From assembly GCA_029432795.1 (NCBI GenBank), contig JARNMJ010000005.1, forward strand, positions 62,001-126,000: DNA of 64,000 nucleotides, read 5' to 3'. The notes below the pieces were generated by a model, which was not told the origin of the DNA, did not search any database, and worked only from the letters and a program-made list of their open reading frames with translations. Shown one piece after another: positions 1 to 8,785 of the stretch (positions are counted from its first letter, which is position 1; every line of letters starts with the position of its first letter). Position numbers and translations under genes: made by a program. This DNA is from Pontiellaceae bacterium B12219. Its GTDB lineage: Bacteria; Verrucomicrobiota; Kiritimatiellia; Kiritimatiellales; Pontiellaceae.

Positions 1-2324
1 TGGCGCCAGGTATTATTCAGCCCATCCGGAGCGGGTCCCAGAAGCGGAAGGCGCATGCGTTCCATGCGGGGCCATTGATACACCGCGGTTTCCACCTCCA
101 TGTTGGCCTGATCTTTGTTGTCCGGCTCGTTGAATCCCATTCCAATCGTACAATTGGCACGGCCATACCATTCCGGCTGATACCGCAGAATAGAGGCCGC
201 AGCGTTCTTCATGCTTCCCCCCTGCATCGGGTAATACTGCCCATACTCCAGTTCGTCTTCATCGTCAATGGTCCAGCGATATCCCCAGCTGGCCTGATAC
301 ATATAGCTGAAAAAGAAATGCGAGGCCTGCCCCTTTTTCGGGAAATGGGTTGCGTAGTTAATTTTCCAATGTTTGGAAAACTCAGAGCCGTCGGCCACCT
401 GCACCACATTCGTGCCGTCGAGGCCGAGCACCAGCCCGCTCCAGGCGTTGACGATTTTGACGTGCTCGCCGTCGCCGGCATCTTCCAGCCGCCAGCGCTG
501 ATGCGGCATGGAAGAATAATCGCCTTCAACAATCGCCGCACCTTGATTGGTAGAAGCATTCAATACCTCAAAGCAGCGTTCGGTTACCCTGCTGCGCAGG
601 CGGAAGGTATCCGTGCCCAGATTACACAACACCTGAAACTGCGGTTCGTCCGTTGTAATGGCCGAGCTGTTGGTTGTCGTCGTCAGGTTCAGACCGGTAT
701 CGCGGTTTTCAAGGGTGTAGTAGTCGTTCTCATAATCCATGAAATCCAGAGCCGGCGGCGCTTGATCGAGCACGTCGGTCCAGAGCGGATAGCCGCCGAG
801 ATTCTCGGGCAGCACCACCAGCTCCCGGATAACGGCCTGGCTGGAATCCAGCGAACGAACGCGGATATATTTGGTGATCGCAGAACTGCCGAACCAAAGA
901 TTCAACTCGGGGGCTGTGTTTCCGCTGACCGAACCGCCATCAAAAAGAACCCAATCCGTTGCATTGCTGCTGTAAGCCACCTCAAAATTCTGGATCTGAG
1001 AACCTGCCATGCCTTTATAACCGGAATAAAGCTGAATGCCGCGGATGTTTTCCGCCATGGGCAAGTGAATCTCCAGATCATGCGGGCCGATCGTGTTGGC
1101 GGAAGCCCAGGCGGAGGAATTGTCGGCATAGCCGTCGATGGCCAGCTTCGGATAGTTTTCGCCGTCCACGGAGGAATAGTCATACTGACGCAGCTTGGCG
1201 ATGTTAAGATCAACATCGGTTCCGAACAGAACTGCGGCTCCGTCAGAGGTCGGCGGATAAAGCGCCAGCTCTTTCACGCGTGCCGTGCTGTCGGTGGTGT
1301 ACAGACGGAACGACTGCGCCGTGACCGGAGCGGAGAACGCCAGATTGAGGTTGGGCAGCGTATTGCCGGACACTTCGGTCCCGGCGATATCGACCCAACT
1401 CCCGTTATCATCGACCTGCAGTACAAAATCAGACATAGCAGCATCCTCTGCTCCGCCGCTGAACAGATGCGCACTGCCGATGGTCATCGGAACCGCCAAT
1501 TCAATTTTGAGCCAGTGCGGACCGGTGGAACCGCTGACCCAGCGGTTGTCCTGCGACACAAAACCGTCGGTCGCATACTGAACCGGGTTGTCTGATGTGG
1601 CTGAGTCCGCAGTTACCGCCTGGTATTTGGCCAGGTTATAATAAAAATCGGGCGAAGAGGCCGGTTTCAGGCTGACGCTGATCGTTTCGTTGGTCACAGC
1701 GAACACGTCGCCGAAAACGGCGGAGGCGGCACCGTTGTAGGTGAGGTCCCCGGAACTGTAGAGCCCCTGATAATAGGCCAGATCCGCTCCGGTAATGGTG
1801 AGGGATCCGTCACTGGTTCCACCTGTGATCTTATCAGCAAAATCGATTGATCCGTTGCCGGATGAATTATCAAAAGTCGGCGGAGCCCCGAACGTCACGG
1901 AGCCCCCTCGAATGATCACGGCGCCGGTACCATTATCACGCCCGATGAAGAAGGTACCGCCCGGAGCGGCATTGAAACCGCCGGAACGAAGGTCAATGGT
2001 GCCGGTGCCGGCACTTCCATTACCAAGCAGCACGGCATTCGGCCCATTGAAGTTCAGCACGCCTCCATCAATAATCAGGCTGGAGGCTGTCGTTCCGCCA
2101 TTCCCGATCGTGGTGTTGATCGTGCGGCTTGTGCTTTGAATATCCACCGTCCCACCGGTGCCGATGCTGACTGAGAACCCATTCTGCTGCCAATAATCGA
2201 CACTGGAGCTGATGGCAACCGTCGCTGTGATATTGCTTCCGTTATAAGCGGGCGCAATATTGCCGGCATGCGCAATCCCCGCCGCCAACAAACCTGCACT
2301 TAATACACATACTCTTTTCTTCAT
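1..2324 (-). CDS. Secreted GH128-like multidomain glycoside hydrolase, C-terminus beyond window edge
   Basis: This reading frame is open from the ATG at 2324 to the left edge (774 codons plus 2 bases), so the C-terminus is missing. It has a signal peptide (MKKRVCVLSAGLLAAGIAHA). Next comes a Gly/Asn-rich beta module, about residues 21-215, nearly identical in layout to the next two secreted proteins. Two discoidin (F5/8 C)-like domains follow at about 222-345 and 365-490, then a ricin-like trefoil at about 535-640. The start of an Asl1/GH128-type barrel carries GFNEPD, with probable acid/base Glu733. The part after residue 220 closely matches the right-edge gene at 61131, including the RMERxRLPL stretch. 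It is probably an extracellular glycan hydrolase; the substrate is unknown. Unlike its paralogue, it has the beta module fused in front. Confidence 0.85.
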   Translation of the reverse strand, partial: MKKRVCVLSAGLLAAGIAHAGNIAPAYNGSNITATVAISSSVDYWQQNGFSVSIGTGGTVDIQSTSRTINTTIGNGGTTASSLIIDGGVLNFNGPNAVLLGNGSAGTGTIDLRSGGFNAAPGGTFFIGRDNGTGAVIIRGGSVTFGAPPTFDNSSGNGSIDFADKITGGTSDGSLTITGADLAYYQGLYSSGDLTYNGAASAVFGDVFAVTNETISVSLKPASSPDFYYNLAKYQAVTADSATSDNPVQYATDGFVSQDNRWVSGSTGPHWLKIELAVPMTIGSAHLFSGGAEDAAMSDFVLQVDDNGSWVDIAGTEVSGNTLPNLNLAFSAPVTAQSFRLYTTDSTARVKELALYPPTSDGAAVLFGTDVDLNIAKLRQYDYSSVDGENYPKLAIDGYADNSSAWASANTIGPHDLEIHLPMAENIRGIQLYSGYKGMAGSQIQNFEVAYSSNATDWVLFDGGSVSGNTAPELNLWFGSSAITKYIRVRSLDSSQAVIRELVVLPENLGGYPLWTDVLDQAPPALDFMDYENDYYTLENRDTGLNLTTTTNSSAITTDEPQFQVLCNLGTDTFRLRSRVTERCFEVLNASTNQGAAIVEGDYSSMPHQRWRLEDAGDGEHVKIVNAWSGLVLGLDGTNVVQVADGSEFSKHWKINYATHFPKKGQASHFFFSYMYQASWGYRWTIDDEDELEYGQYYPMQGGSMKNAAASILRYQPEWYGRANCTIGMGFNEPDNKDQANMEVETAVYQWPRMERMRLPLLGPAPDGLNNTWR

Positions 2325-2387
2325 AAAAATCCTCATTTCAATATATGGGTACAGGTAAAAACCTTGATGGGGAAATGCTCTCGAAAA

Positions 2388-2406
2388 TTTTCCAACCCCT
2401 GGAAAA
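2388..2406. repeat. Intergenic copy of the TTTTCCA-N5-TGGAAAA palindrome
   Basis: The 7-bp arms are perfect (TTTTCCA / TGGAAAA) around ACCCC. This is the only full copy in the window outside a coding sequence. It sits between the stop of the PEP-CTERM gene and the start of the left-edge hydrolase, immediately downstream of the hairpin terminator. Confidence 0.9.
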
Positions 2407-2408
2407 GA

Positions 2409-2431
2409 ACACGCCCCGGGTCGGGGCGTGT
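2409..2431 (-). terminator. Hairpin terminator after the PEP-CTERM gene
   Basis: A perfect 9-bp stem (ACACGCCCC / GGGGCGTGT) has a 5-base loop and lies 32 bases past the stop codon at 2463 on the minus strand. It is followed in that direction by the T-rich stretch TTCTTTTCC. The copy of the iterated palindrome at 2388-2406 lies directly beyond it. Confidence 0.75.
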
Positions 2432-2462
2432 ATTTATATTAATCTTTTAGTCTTGCGGCTGA

Positions 2463-3194
2463 TTACATCATGAAACGGCGGCGGATGAACAGAACAGCGC
2501 CACCAAATGCCGCAACCAGTCCCAGCGTCGCCGGTTCCGGAATGACACTCAACGTTGAGCCGGTCACTTCAAAGACATCACCAAAAGTCTCCGTGTTAGC
2601 GCCTTGGAATGTTAGGTCTCCAGCACTGTAGAGCCCTTGGTAATACGTCGTGTCCGCTCCGGTGATCGTGAGCGTACCGTCGCTAACTCCGCCGCCAATC
2701 TTATCAGCAAAATCGATCGAGCCATCGCCCGAGACGGCATCAAAGGTAGGCAACAGGCCAAAGACAGCCACACCGCCACGAATGAGTACCGTACCAGACC
2801 CGTTATCACGACCGATGAACAGCGTGCCCCCTGGGGCGGCATTGAAGCTTCCTGACCGAAGATCAATGACCCCGGTGCCAGCGCTTCCGTTACCAATGAG
2901 CACGGCATTCGGCCCATTGAAATTCAACAACCCCCCGTCAATAACAAGCGAAGACGTCGCAGTACCTCCGTTCCCGACCGTGGTGTTGATGGCTCGGCTA
3001 GTGCTCTGAATATCCACCGTTCCCCCAGAACCGATGGTAACGTCGTAGCCATTCTGTTGCCAATAATCGCCACTGGCACTTATGGTGACAGTTTCAGTGA
3101 TGTTGCTCCCATTATAGGCGGGTGCAATATTCCCGGCCAGAGCCGCTCCCGCCGCCAGCAGGCCAGCAGTTATTCCTATTACAATTTTCTTCAT
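2463..3194 (-). CDS. PEP-CTERM sorting domain protein with beta-rich module
   Basis: This 243-residue secreted protein has a signal peptide (MKKIVIGITAGLLAAGAALA), a Gly/Ser/Asn-rich repetitive beta module (about 21-210), and a C-terminal PEP-CTERM signal. That signal consists of VIPEPATLG, a hydrophobic helix and the basic tail RRRF. PEP-CTERM proteins are known to be processed by exosortase and to be associated with extracellular matrix or the cell surface. No exosortase gene is in the window. At DNA level the module is clearly similar to that of the left-edge hydrolase gene, offset about 870 bp, which suggests tandem duplication. It has no enzyme motif; a structural or adhesive role is inferred. 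Confidence 0.85.
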   Translation of the reverse strand: MKKIVIGITAGLLAAGAALAGNIAPAYNGSNITETVTISASGDYWQQNGYDVTIGSGGTVDIQSTSRAINTTVGNGGTATSSLVIDGGLLNFNGPNAVLIGNGSAGTGVIDLRSGSFNAAPGGTLFIGRDNGSGTVLIRGGVAVFGLLPTFDAVSGDGSIDFADKIGGGVSDGTLTITGADTTYYQGLYSAGDLTFQGANTETFGDVFEVTGSTLSVIPEPATLGLVAAFGGAVLFIRRRFMM

Positions 3195-3266
3195 TTTTTC
3201 TCCTTATTTTTGATGCAGCTTTACCGACTGCACTCAGTTACTGACCTTGTTAAAGGTCAAATGGTT

Positions 3267-3866
3267 TTACATCGTAATAAATCCGAGCGTCACATCATCC
3301 GGAATGTGTCGAATCTGATAGGCGGTGATATGATCCATGCCTTCACCCATAATCGTAATTTCCTGATTCGTCGCATCCGCTGTAAAACGGCCGATGACAT
3401 AGTGTGCTTTACCGCCACCCAGTGTGACTTTGTTCCCGCCGTGTACGTGGTCTCCATAGGTCATGAAAACTTTATTCCTGTTTGGCCGGGTATCGGCAAA
3501 CCAGATCTGAATCAGATAGTTTTCACCGGCAATCAGTTTCCCGTCGCCCAAAGCAATCGGGGCACCGGCTCCGAAATCAACGGAACTCAACAGGAAATCA
3601 TATGCGGCATCCCCCGTGGTCCCGGGGAATAGATCCACACTGCTCGATCCACTTAAAAGGTTCCCGGCCAGAAACGTTACACCGTTAACCGTGATTGAAG
3701 TACCGCCGCCAGCGGCTCCGTTCACCGCATCAATGAACAGGCCTTCCGTCACAACATCCTGGCTGTTATTCACTTCAACCGGATCATCCCAGATAATCAC
3801 CGCTGCATTTATCGGTCCACAGACCAGCAAAAGCGGCAAAACAGTACCGATCCATTTATTTGCCAT
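3267..3866 (-). CDS. Secreted protein of unknown function related to the N-terminal domain of the 57594 protein
   Basis: This is a 199-residue protein. The ATG at 3866 is chosen because GGAGA lies 8 bases upstream and the signal peptide (MANKWIGTVLPLLLVCGPINA) starts there; the frame is open further upstream without a leader. The mature part is a beta-rich domain with IIWDDP near its start, NYLIQIWFADTRPNRN in the middle and a final FTADATNQEITIMG-type strand. The same order (INW, YEIQLWAMDCRVNKN, FVADATSQTF) occurs in the N-terminal domain of the 711-residue protein at 57594. No catalytic residues are recognised. It may be a carbohydrate-binding or surface domain, but that is not shown by the sequence. 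Confidence 0.75.
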   Translation of the reverse strand: MANKWIGTVLPLLLVCGPINAAVIIWDDPVEVNNSQDVVTEGLFIDAVNGAAGGGTSITVNGVTFLAGNLLSGSSSVDLFPGTTGDAAYDFLLSSVDFGAGAPIALGDGKLIAGENYLIQIWFADTRPNRNKVFMTYGDHVHGGNKVTLGGGKAHYVIGRFTADATNQEITIMGEGMDHITAYQIRHIPDDVTLGFITM

Positions 3867-3996
3867 TGAATTTCTCCGCATACTTAACCTAAAAATTATC
3901 CAGACATTGGAAGATCGCTTTATTTTCCGCCCTATCCCCCCTGCCGGCCAACTGATTTTCGGGATAGATAGGTACGGAAAGCTCCTCATTCCGGAA

Positions 3997-5943
3997 TTAA
4001 TATCTCAACTCATAGAACAGCTGGGATTCGCTGCCGATGGAATTGGTAACCGGCGAATTCACACCTGTTTCCGCGACGCCCCAGTTTGGGTAAACGAGGT
4101 TGGCATTGGTCCACACGTCGCACGTCGTTTCGCTTTCCCAGCTCAACACGACCTGACCGCCTGAAATGACGCCCATGGCAATGTCGCCGATTTCCGTGAG
4201 TACCGTGGGCGTTCCGAGCACATCGAACTCGCGGTAGGCTATCACCGGATTCCCCGATGGATATTGGTCGAAATTGCTGAAGGTAATCGCTTTGACGCCG
4301 CTGGCAATCACATTGCTGCCGGCCTTCGGGGTCATATATACGGCGGTCCATGAATTTGGAGTAAGGTTGGGTTCATACGTTCCGCTGCTGAGCAGCAGCG
4401 TGGTGTCGTCCATGAAGGTGACCGTTACATCATAGCCCTGGTTCGCACGACCGAAAGCAAGCGTACTCCATCCGGCGTACGTATTGATATTGGTGATGTC
4501 ATAACCCAGTGTATTTTCACTCGTATCAAACGTAATGGTAAATGAGTCTGTCGTGTCCAGCAGAACCGCAGCACCATCGTTTGCAGATGTTCCCGTGGCG
4601 CCATTGTTGAGATTGGTGACCTCAGCGACTGCAATTCCGCCGGTATCATCTACAACACTCAAGAGTGATGCCTGACCGATATTGGCAAGATCATTTGTGC
4701 TGAATGCCACAAAATTTATAGGGAATACATCCGTTGCGGTAGTTCCCTCAACCTGAGTCGTAACATCCACAAGCCGCACCGGAACCACTTCAATGACAAA
4801 CGTGTTTGTTGCACTCATCCCATTAGAATCCGTAACCACCACTTGAGAAGTATATTCACCAATCGCCATGTAGGTATTCGTAACGACGGCACCGCTGTCT
4901 GCATTTCCATCGCCGAAGGTCCATGAATAGCTGGAAATCGATCCCTCCCCGGAAGGGATACTTGCCGATGCATCAAAAATCACATCCAGCGGAACTTCCC
5001 CTGATATAGGCGTTGCCGTTGCCACGAGTTCCAGTGGCTGGAGCTCAACCATGATCGCCACGGAATTGCTGGCGGTATTCCCCTGATCATCCATGATGGT
5101 CAACCATGCGGTATAGGCGTTGGTGGCCGCATAGGTATTGGTGGCCAGTACGCCGCTAGCCGTGTTGCCATCGCCAAATTCCCAGAAATAGTTGGTGATG
5201 GTTCCGCCGGACAAACTGCCGGATCCATCAAAAATAACGTCGAGTGGCGCATAGCCGGTGGTCACCGAAGTCGAGATCACCGCTGCGGTCTCTGGCGGAG
5301 GGAGCGCGCTGAGAGTTTCGCCGCTTACCGAAAACACCTGACTGAACAAATACAAGCTGTTATCGCCATTATACGTTAAATCATCTCCATTATAGAGTGC
5401 CTCATAATAGGCATAATCCGCCCCTGTGATCGTCAAGGTACCATCGCTGGTTCCGCCGCCGATCTTGTCGGCGAAATCAATGGAGCCGTTCCCTGTCGTA
5501 CCAGCCGCATCAAATTCGGGCTTGGTGCTTATCGAAACCGTACCGCCGCGAATCGTGATTACCCCCGCCGCGTTTTGACGCCCGATGAAAAAAGTGCCCG
5601 TCAGCGTGGACGTAAAGCTTCCGGACCGGAGATCAACGGTGCCGCTGGAACCGCCACCATTACCCAAAAGCATCGAGTGACTCCCTGCAAAATTAACGGA
5701 CCCTCCATCAATAATCAGAACAGATGTTTTCGAAGCACCTATCGTGGTATTTTTAGTCGTCGAGGTAACCGCTATCGATCCGCTATTGGTAACCGTCAAG
5801 GTCACCGCGTTCTGCTGGTAATCTGCACCGCTGATTGCTGTATCAATCACTGAATTCGATGTATATGATGCCACAATATTGGCCTGAACAGCTCCCGCCG
5901 CTATTACCAATCCTGCCATCAACACCTTGATTTTTCGATTCAT
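3997..5943 (-). CDS. Secreted PKD-domain protein with N-terminal beta module
   Basis: This is a 648-residue protein. The signal peptide (MNRKIKVLMAGLVIAAGAVQA) starts at an ATG with GGAG 8 bases upstream. It has the same Gly/Asn-rich module as the two genes downstream (about 22-205), then two PKD domains recognised by FDGSGS...WEFGDGN and FDASAS...WTFGDGN (about 225-390). A beta-sandwich-like region spans about 392-580, and a short C-terminal domain starts EIGDIAMG and ends FYELRY. The C-terminal domain resembles that of the 57594 protein, which starts EIGDVSIE and ends near FYRVKL. No PEP-CTERM signal is present. PKD domains usually mediate binding or spacing in extracellular polysaccharide-degrading proteins, so a surface glycan-binding role is inferred. 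Confidence 0.85.
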   Translation of the reverse strand: MNRKIKVLMAGLVIAAGAVQANIVASYTSNSVIDTAISGADYQQNAVTLTVTNSGSIAVTSTTKNTTIGASKTSVLIIDGGSVNFAGSHSMLLGNGGGSSGTVDLRSGSFTSTLTGTFFIGRQNAAGVITIRGGTVSISTKPEFDAAGTTGNGSIDFADKIGGGTSDGTLTITGADYAYYEALYNGDDLTYNGDNSLYLFSQVFSVSGETLSALPPPETAAVISTSVTTGYAPLDVIFDGSGSLSGGTITNYFWEFGDGNTASGVLATNTYAATNAYTAWLTIMDDQGNTASNSVAIMVELQPLELVATATPISGEVPLDVIFDASASIPSGEGSISSYSWTFGDGNADSGAVVTNTYMAIGEYTSQVVVTDSNGMSATNTFVIEVVPVRLVDVTTQVEGTTATDVFPINFVAFSTNDLANIGQASLLSVVDDTGGIAVAEVTNLNNGATGTSANDGAAVLLDTTDSFTITFDTSENTLGYDITNINTYAGWSTLAFGRANQGYDVTVTFMDDTTLLLSSGTYEPNLTPNSWTAVYMTPKAGSNVIASGVKAITFSNFDQYPSGNPVIAYREFDVLGTPTVLTEIGDIAMGVISGGQVVLSWESETTCDVWTNANLVYPNWGVAETGVNSPVTNSIGSESQLFYELRY

Positions 5944-6128
5944 CCTTTTATCTCCATTTTTCCTTTTCTCTGTTCACTGCCCGGCAAGTGAAGCCGACTC
6001 TTTTCCCATATTTCAGGGATGCATCATGCCGGAACCAAAAATCCTGACCATCCACCGTTTGGTAGATGCCATCGATCCTGATTTCCCATAACATTTGCTG
6101 AATCATAAGTTCATGCTATAAGGATGTT
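5944..6128. promoter_or_regulatory. Divergent promoter region between the PKD protein gene and kinase 1
   Basis: This 185-bp gap must hold promoters in both directions. I see a Shine-Dalgarno site for each gene: AAGGAT before the kinase ATG and GGAG before 5943. No copy of either operator family described elsewhere is present, and no clear -35/-10 pair was found. Confidence 0.5.
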
Positions 6129-8099
6129 ATGCGACGAATTGCAGTCATAGCCGTGTCATTGCTATTGGGAGGCCTGCGTCTGGCCTTGGCCGACCTGGGG
6201 CCGACCCAGTTGGAAAAACTGTCCCTGCCTGAACTGGAACAGCGGCTGGCCGATACTGATGCCGAACTCGAACAGCTCGCCAGCTACACCCTGCGCGGGG
6301 GCACCGGCTCGCTGGGCTATCGATCCAAGACACATAACAACCCCAGCGCACGGGAGTGGGTTGAGATCGAATTCGGCGAAGAGGTTGCCGTCGATCAGGT
6401 CATTTTGGTGCCGGCCCTGTGGCGCGCCGCCAATGACGGTCTTCTGGCCGAGGGATTTCCGACCGCTTTCCGTATTCTTGCGGGAACAGCCCAAACGACC
6501 AATGTGGTGGCCTCTTTTTCCGAAGAAGACAACGTATTGCCACGCATCGCCCCCCTGGCAGTATCCTTTCCCCCTGTCAAGGCATCCTGGGCAGGAATCG
6601 AAACCTCCACCCTCTCGCCCATGATTCGCGGTGACCTGCATATGCTTCAGCTATCCGAAATTATGGTATTCAGCGGACAGGAAAATGTGGCTCTGAATAA
6701 ACCCATCAAAGCTTCCAGCTTTGATAAAGGAACCGGAAAAAATCAGTTTCTCACCGACGGATTCACCCCCTACCTGATGGATGCCGCCGAAGGGCTCTAC
6801 AGCGCAACTAAACTGATCCGAGTCAACCGGGAGCAACCAGCACCCCACCTTCAGATCGACCTGCAAACCCCCAGCCCGGTCAACCAGATCAACCTGCACA
6901 CGGCCGATGTGGCCCTCTCCATCCCGATGCAACGCTTAAACACGTGGGCTGTGCCCCGCCATGTTCGCGCCACTGGTGCCAACCGCCCCGATTTTTCGGA
7001 TGCAACCACCCTGTGTGAATTCAAACAGGAATCGCTCTACGACAACGGCCCCATCATCATGCGCCGCTTCCCCGAAACCACCTGCCGCTATATCCGGATT
7101 GTAATCCTTGATCCCCGTCCAATCGTCTCTGCTCAAGACGCGGCAAATGAGATTGCTTTCACGGAAATTGAAGTATTCTCAGGCGGGCAGAATATTGCGC
7201 GTGGTGCGCCGGTCACCCACAGCAGCGGGCTGAGGCCATATGACCAGGCACTGCTGCGAATCACCGATGGGCTCAACTACTATGGGAAAATCCTGCCCAT
7301 ACGGGATTGGATGAACCAGCTGGCGCGCCGTCACGACCTTGAAATCGGACGTCCCCTCCTTGTTGCCGAGATGAATATCCGCTATGCGCGCCAAAAAACA
7401 AACCTGCATCGTTTGGCCTGGCTCGCAGCCATACTCGGGGTCGGCATCGCCTTCGCCATACTGATCGAACGCTTCATCCATCTGCGCCACCTCACCCTCA
7501 TCAAGGAGCGCTTTGCCGCCGACCTGCACGACGAACTGGGAGCCAACCTGCATACCATCGGGCTGTTGAGCGACCTCGCCGAAGAAACACAGGACAGTCC
7601 CGACGAACAAAACGAATATCTGCAGCGTATCCGAACCGTGACGGAACGATCCGGCAAGGTCGTCCGGAACGTGGCCGACCTGCATGAGTCCAGCGACCTG
7701 TTTACGGGACTCAGAACCGACATGCAGCGGGCGGCGGAACGCATCGTACGCCACCTCGAACACGACCTTGCCATCGAAGGTGAAGAATACCTTCCCCAGC
7801 TGAAACCGCAAAGATGCGTCAGCCTGTTCCTGTTCTACAAAGAATGCCTGATCAACATCTGCCGCCATTCCGGTGCCACCCGGCTCTGTACCCGCCTGAC
7901 CGCCTCCACCGGGAATGTCTGCCTGGAGATCGTCGATAATGGCCGGGGATTGCCGGATTCCATGCAAAACGGAATTCCTCCATCACTCAAACGCCGGGCA
8001 AAACTGCTCCGGGCAAAACTGACTGTCGAAAGTCCCGCTGAAGGGGGAACACGCATCACCTTAACGCTCAAATCCCGAAAATTAGGATTTATCAAATGA
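6129..8099 (+). CDS. Sensor histidine kinase with periplasmic discoidin-like sensor (pair 1)
   Basis: This 656-residue kinase has a signal peptide (1-21), a short Leu/Glu-rich coiled segment (about 27-50) and a large periplasmic region of discoidin-like folds (about 55-400, with ENVALNKPIKASS and QNIARGAPVTHSS type strands). One membrane helix lies at about 426-448. A HisKA_3-type dimerisation helix carries the phospho-acceptor His467 in DLHDELGANLHTIG, and a HATPase domain carries the DNGRGLP box. Discoidin folds bind glycans in known proteins, so sensing of an oligosaccharide is inferred. The stop overlaps the start of the response regulator (ATGA), consistent with translational coupling. 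The ATP-binding domain lacks the usual second Gly-rich box. A paralogue lies at 26069. Confidence 0.9.
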   Translation: MRRIAVIAVSLLLGGLRLALADLGPTQLEKLSLPELEQRLADTDAELEQLASYTLRGGTGSLGYRSKTHNNPSAREWVEIEFGEEVAVDQVILVPALWRAANDGLLAEGFPTAFRILAGTAQTTNVVASFSEEDNVLPRIAPLAVSFPPVKASWAGIETSTLSPMIRGDLHMLQLSEIMVFSGQENVALNKPIKASSFDKGTGKNQFLTDGFTPYLMDAAEGLYSATKLIRVNREQPAPHLQIDLQTPSPVNQINLHTADVALSIPMQRLNTWAVPRHVRATGANRPDFSDATTLCEFKQESLYDNGPIIMRRFPETTCRYIRIVILDPRPIVSAQDAANEIAFTEIEVFSGGQNIARGAPVTHSSGLRPYDQALLRITDGLNYYGKILPIRDWMNQLARRHDLEIGRPLLVAEMNIRYARQKTNLHRLAWLAAILGVGIAFAILIERFIHLRHLTLIKERFAADLHDELGANLHTIGLLSDLAEETQDSPDEQNEYLQRIRTVTERSGKVVRNVADLHESSDLFTGLRTDMQRAAERIVRHLEHDLAIEGEEYLPQLKPQRCVSLFLFYKECLINICRHSGATRLCTRLTASTGNVCLEIVDNGRGLPDSMQNGIPPSLKRRAKLLRAKLTVESPAEGGTRITLTLKSRKLGFIK

Positions 8100-8749
8100 A
8101 TATCAACGTCATGCTGGTGGAAGACAGCCCGGAATACCGGGACGTCATAGAAATAGCCATAAATAAAGAAACGAATATTATGCTATCAGGAACGTTCGGT
8201 GCAGCGGAAGTGGCGTTGCGGAGCCTGCTGGACCCTATGCAAAGCACAAAGCCGGATATTATTCTGCTCGATCTGAACCTACCCGGCATGTCAGGGCTTG
8301 ATGCCATTCCCTGGATTGGAAAATACGCCCCTGCCGCCAGAATCATCATCCTTACGCAGTCGAACCGGGAAGCCGACGTCTTGCATGCGATCTCTCAAGG
8401 TGCTTCCGGTTATCTGCTGAAATCCTCCTCCGTAAAGCAGATCAAGGAAGGCATCCGCAGCGTCATGGACGGCAACGCCCTGCTCGACGGCCGCGTGGCC
8501 CGGTATATCACCGATGCAATAAAAGCAAAGACTGCCATGGTTCAACTCGAAAAACCGCTCTCTGAACGTGAAATGGAAATCCTCACCCTGCTTGGAGATG
8601 GACTGCTTAAAAAGGAAATCGCCGACCGGCTGGGCATCGGTGTCGGCACCGTCAAAACCCACATCCGCCACATCTACGAAAAGCTCCAGGTCGAAAACGC
8701 CCCCGCTGCCATCTCCAAGGCTTACAAGAACGGTATCCTCCCGTTCTAG
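8096..8749 (+). CDS. NarL/LuxR-family response regulator (pair 1)
   Basis: This 217-residue regulator has an N-terminal receiver domain with the acidic pair E9/D10, phospho-acceptor Asp59 in ILLDLNLPGMSG, and K109 in YLLKSS. A C-terminal LuxR-type helix-turn-helix (about 148-217) is marked by LSEREMEILTLLGDGL and IGVGTVKTHIRHIYEKL. It overlaps the kinase gene by four bases and should receive phosphate from it. It ends convergently with the GH117-like gene at the end of run B, only 36 bp away. Run B is a plausible target; this is inference from position. Confidence 0.92.
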   Translation: MNINVMLVEDSPEYRDVIEIAINKETNIMLSGTFGAAEVALRSLLDPMQSTKPDIILLDLNLPGMSGLDAIPWIGKYAPAARIIILTQSNREADVLHAISQGASGYLLKSSSVKQIKEGIRSVMDGNALLDGRVARYITDAIKAKTAMVQLEKPLSEREMEILTLLGDGLLKKEIADRLGIGVGTVKTHIRHIYEKLQVENAPAAISKAYKNGILPF

Positions 8750-8758
8750 GATTAAGCA

Positions 8759-8777
8759 TGAAGAGGCTCTTCGACTT
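8759..8777. terminator. Small hairpin between convergent genes
   Basis: A GAAGAG-G-CTCTTC dyad sits in the 36-bp gap between the regulator stop (8749) and the GH117-like stop (8786). It is followed on the plus strand by GACTTTTC. It could serve transcripts from both sides, but the stem is short. Confidence 0.35.
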
Positions 8778-8785
8778 TTCATGAA

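Noticed and set aside
75-1595. Long open frame on the plus strand opposite the left-edge hydrolase
   Set aside because: It has no leader or recognisable domain and is opposite a strongly supported gene. Similar antisense frames (e.g. 11219-12700, 16040-17293, 47687-48973) arise from the codon bias of the real genes.
4760-5280. Tandem DNA repeat over the PKD domains
   Set aside because: The two PKD domains are similar in protein but their DNA is diverged; there is no true tandem repeat.
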